Source of the DNA: Lentisphaerota bacterium
GTDB lineage: Bacteria > Verrucomicrobiota > Kiritimatiellia > RFP12 > UBA1067
Assembly: GCA_015061765.1 (NCBI GenBank)
Contig: SUVZ01000167.1
Coordinates: 1 to 7,745 of the forward strand
Length of the DNA stretch: 7,745 nucleotides
Direction: 5' to 3'
The position numbers and the translations under genes were made by a program. Below the pieces are notes generated by a model, which was not told the origin of the DNA, ran no database searches, and saw nothing but the letters and a program-made list of their open reading frames with translations. Below are positions 7,335 to 7,745 of this stretch, one piece after another (positions within the stretch are counted from its first letter, which is position 1; each line of letters starts with the position of its first letter).

Positions 7335-7340
7335 CCTCTT
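7335..7340 (-). promoter_or_regulatory. Ribosome binding site that fixes the ATPase start
   Basis: AAGAGG on the - strand lies 7 bases before the ATG at 7327. An in-frame ATG at 7402 has no such sequence and lies upstream of the putative promoter, so 7327 is the likely start. Confidence 0.7.
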
Positions 7341-7361
7341 TTTTGATTTTTTGGCTTAAAT

Positions 7362-7388
7362 ATTATCATAAATCGCACATTCACGCAA
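7362..7388 (-). promoter_or_regulatory. Putative promoter of the ATPase gene
   Basis: On the - strand GATAAT (7362-7367) resembles a -10 box, in an AT-rich run. TTGCGT (7383-7388) is a -35-like hexamer at a short 15-base spacing, or at 17 bases if TAATAT is used as the -10 instead. A transcript would start near 7355, leaving a leader of under 30 bases. The -35 ends only six bases from the first palindrome (7395-7432), suggesting control from there. Confidence 0.4.
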
Positions 7389-7394
7389 CCACAA

Positions 7395-7432
7395 ATTTGC
7401 ACCTATTTCCATTTTCCGAAATTAGTGCAAAT
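7395..7432. repeat. Palindrome 1, operator-like, upstream of the ATPase gene
   Basis: ATTTGCACCTATTTC (7395-7409) faces GAAATTAGTGCAAAT (7418-7432) across an 8-base centre, cattttcc; 13 of 15 positions are complementary. The same half-site recurs in a second palindrome 54 bp away, which argues against chance. The position directly beyond the -35 suits a regulator binding site, possibly for autoregulation, or a recognition site of the encoded ATPase-nuclease. The palindrome is seen directly; the function is inference. Confidence 0.8.
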
Positions 7433-7448
7433 ATTATGGCTTCAAAAT

Positions 7449-7486
7449 TTTTGCACCAAATCCGGTTTTCCGAAATAGGTGCAAAT
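7449..7486. repeat. Palindrome 2, second copy of the same motif
   Basis: TTTTGCACCAAATCC (7449-7463) faces GAAATAGGTGCAAAT (7472-7486) with centre ggttttcc; 11 of 15 positions are complementary. The right half is the exact reverse complement of the left half of palindrome 1. The two units are also direct repeats: TTTTCCGAAAT..GTGCAAATA..GGCT is shared between about 7412-7441 and 7466-7494. Centre-to-centre spacing is 54 bp, close to five helical turns. Confidence 0.8.
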
Positions 7487-7491
7487 AATTG

Positions 7492-7518
7492 GCTCTTCGG
7501 AGTATTTAGCGGAAGAGC
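7492..7518. repeat. 27-bp inverted repeat next to the large element
   Basis: GCTCTTC (7492-7498) and GAAGAGC (7512-7518) are perfectly complementary across 13 bases. An alternative, overlapping stem pairs TCGGAGT (7497-7503) with ACTCCGA (7529-7535), extended by four more pairs after one mismatch. The repeat directly abuts the 229-bp inverted-repeat element and shares the TCGGAGT motif with its far arm. Confidence 0.65.
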
Positions 7519-7745
7519 ATTAGTAAAAACTCCGATGGTTAGGGTTCTCGCTACCGCTTCACTGCTTCGCGCTTTTCAACCACGATCAGTAGAAGCTGTT
7601 GTGCAGTGATTAGAGCGGCCTTCGGCCGATTTATGCGACGCAGTCGCATCCCCAAATACTTCTATCGACATATGCAAAGTCGTTGAGTGGCGCGAAGCTG
7701 CGGAGCGGTAGCGGGAGCCCCAACGCTCGGAGTTTTTACTCATGC
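7517..7745. repeat. 229-bp inverted-repeat element (MITE-like or structured RNA), reaching the window edge
   Basis: The arm 7517-7583 and the reverse complement of 7679-7745 align over 67 bases without gaps, with 54 identities (about 81%) by manual count. Blocks such as AGTAAAAACTCCGA, CGCTACCGCT and GCTTCGCGC are perfectly conserved. Five of the 13 differences would be T:G (G:U) pairs in a + strand transcript. The non-arm centre holds two perfect small hairpins (7616-7649). No credible protein is encoded. It may be a miniature transposable element, a chromosomal palindromic repeat, or the structured end of a neighbouring transcript. The right arm may continue beyond 7745, so the true ends are unknown. 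Confidence 0.75.
7616..7649. other. Paired mini-hairpins at the centre of the inverted-repeat element
   Basis: CGGCC-TTC-GGCCG (7616-7628) and ATGCGAC-GCA-GTCGCAT (7633-7649) are two adjacent perfect stem-loops with 3-base loops, separated by four bases. They resemble REP-type extragenic palindromes in size. No T-rich tract follows either, so terminator function is not supported. Confidence 0.6.

Noticed and set aside
7328..7402. N-terminal extension of the ATPase to ATG at 7402
   Set aside because: The internal ATG at 7327 has a Shine-Dalgarno sequence and begins exactly at the family's usual FYGRE start. The extension would span the promoter.
7395..7486. Short CRISPR-like array
   Set aside because: There are only two units, each internally palindromic with an 8-base centre. 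There are no spacer-length unique segments between identical repeats and no cas genes.
7304..7609. 101-codon open frame on the + strand over the ATPase leader
   Set aside because: It runs through the palindromes, the hairpins and the start of the ATPase gene in antisense, shows no family motif and has no ribosome binding site.
7574..7688. Possible integron attC site: TTTCAAC at left and GTTGAGT (matching GTTRRRY) at right, about 115 bp apart
   Set aside because: The left core fails the RYYYAAC consensus at its first base, no L-box pairing is seen, there is no cassette gene or integrase, and the symmetry continues for more than 50 bp outside the supposed core sites on both sides.

Overview
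The window looks like a chromosomal accessory region of an uncultured Gram-negative bacterium. A PVC-group member (Kiritimatiellota, Lentisphaerota or Verrucomicrobiota) is my best guess. The reasons are a large secreted protein with autotransporter-associated beta-strand repeats, a secreted AXE1-type esterase, an AAA ATPase of the ATPase_2/DUF234 type, and a moderately GC-rich coding sequence with AT-rich promoters. The phylum is inferred from gene style only and is not proven.

Left edge (1-997, + strand): the C-terminal two thirds of an ISL3-family DDE transposase, cut by the window start. It is followed by a strongly structured GC-rich hairpin (901-950) and a candidate right end of the insertion sequence at 997, next to an AT-rich octamer that could be target duplication. 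The IS is convergent with the operon to its right.

Centre (5749 down to 1060, - strand): four closely spaced genes, with gaps of 35, 65 and 9 bases, that look like one transcription unit. A sigma70-like promoter lies at 5798-5827. In order they encode a signal-peptide protein with beta-strand passenger repeats (541 aa), a secreted alpha/beta hydrolase resembling acetylxylan esterase (380 aa), a secreted endonuclease/exonuclease/phosphatase-fold enzyme (336 aa), and an unrecognised exported protein with an outer-membrane-like C-terminus (266 aa). All four carry apparent signal peptides, so the unit probably works at the cell surface or in the periplasm. The esterase carries, between its signal peptide and its catalytic domain, a 19-residue remnant of the N-terminus of the neighbouring phosphatase/nuclease gene. 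This is DNA-level evidence that the esterase is a chimera.

Right (7327 down to 5897, - strand): an AAA+ ATPase with intact Walker A and B motifs and a C-terminal PD-(D/E)XK-like nuclease signature. Its upstream region (7328-7745) has no convincing gene but is packed with symmetry. Two 38-bp palindromes sharing one half-site lie 54 bp apart, just upstream of the promoter. A 27-bp inverted repeat follows, and then a 229-bp element with 67-bp, about 81% identical inverted arms and two perfect small hairpins at its centre, running up to the window edge. I consider this noncoding block and the chimeric esterase the two most interesting parts of the window.
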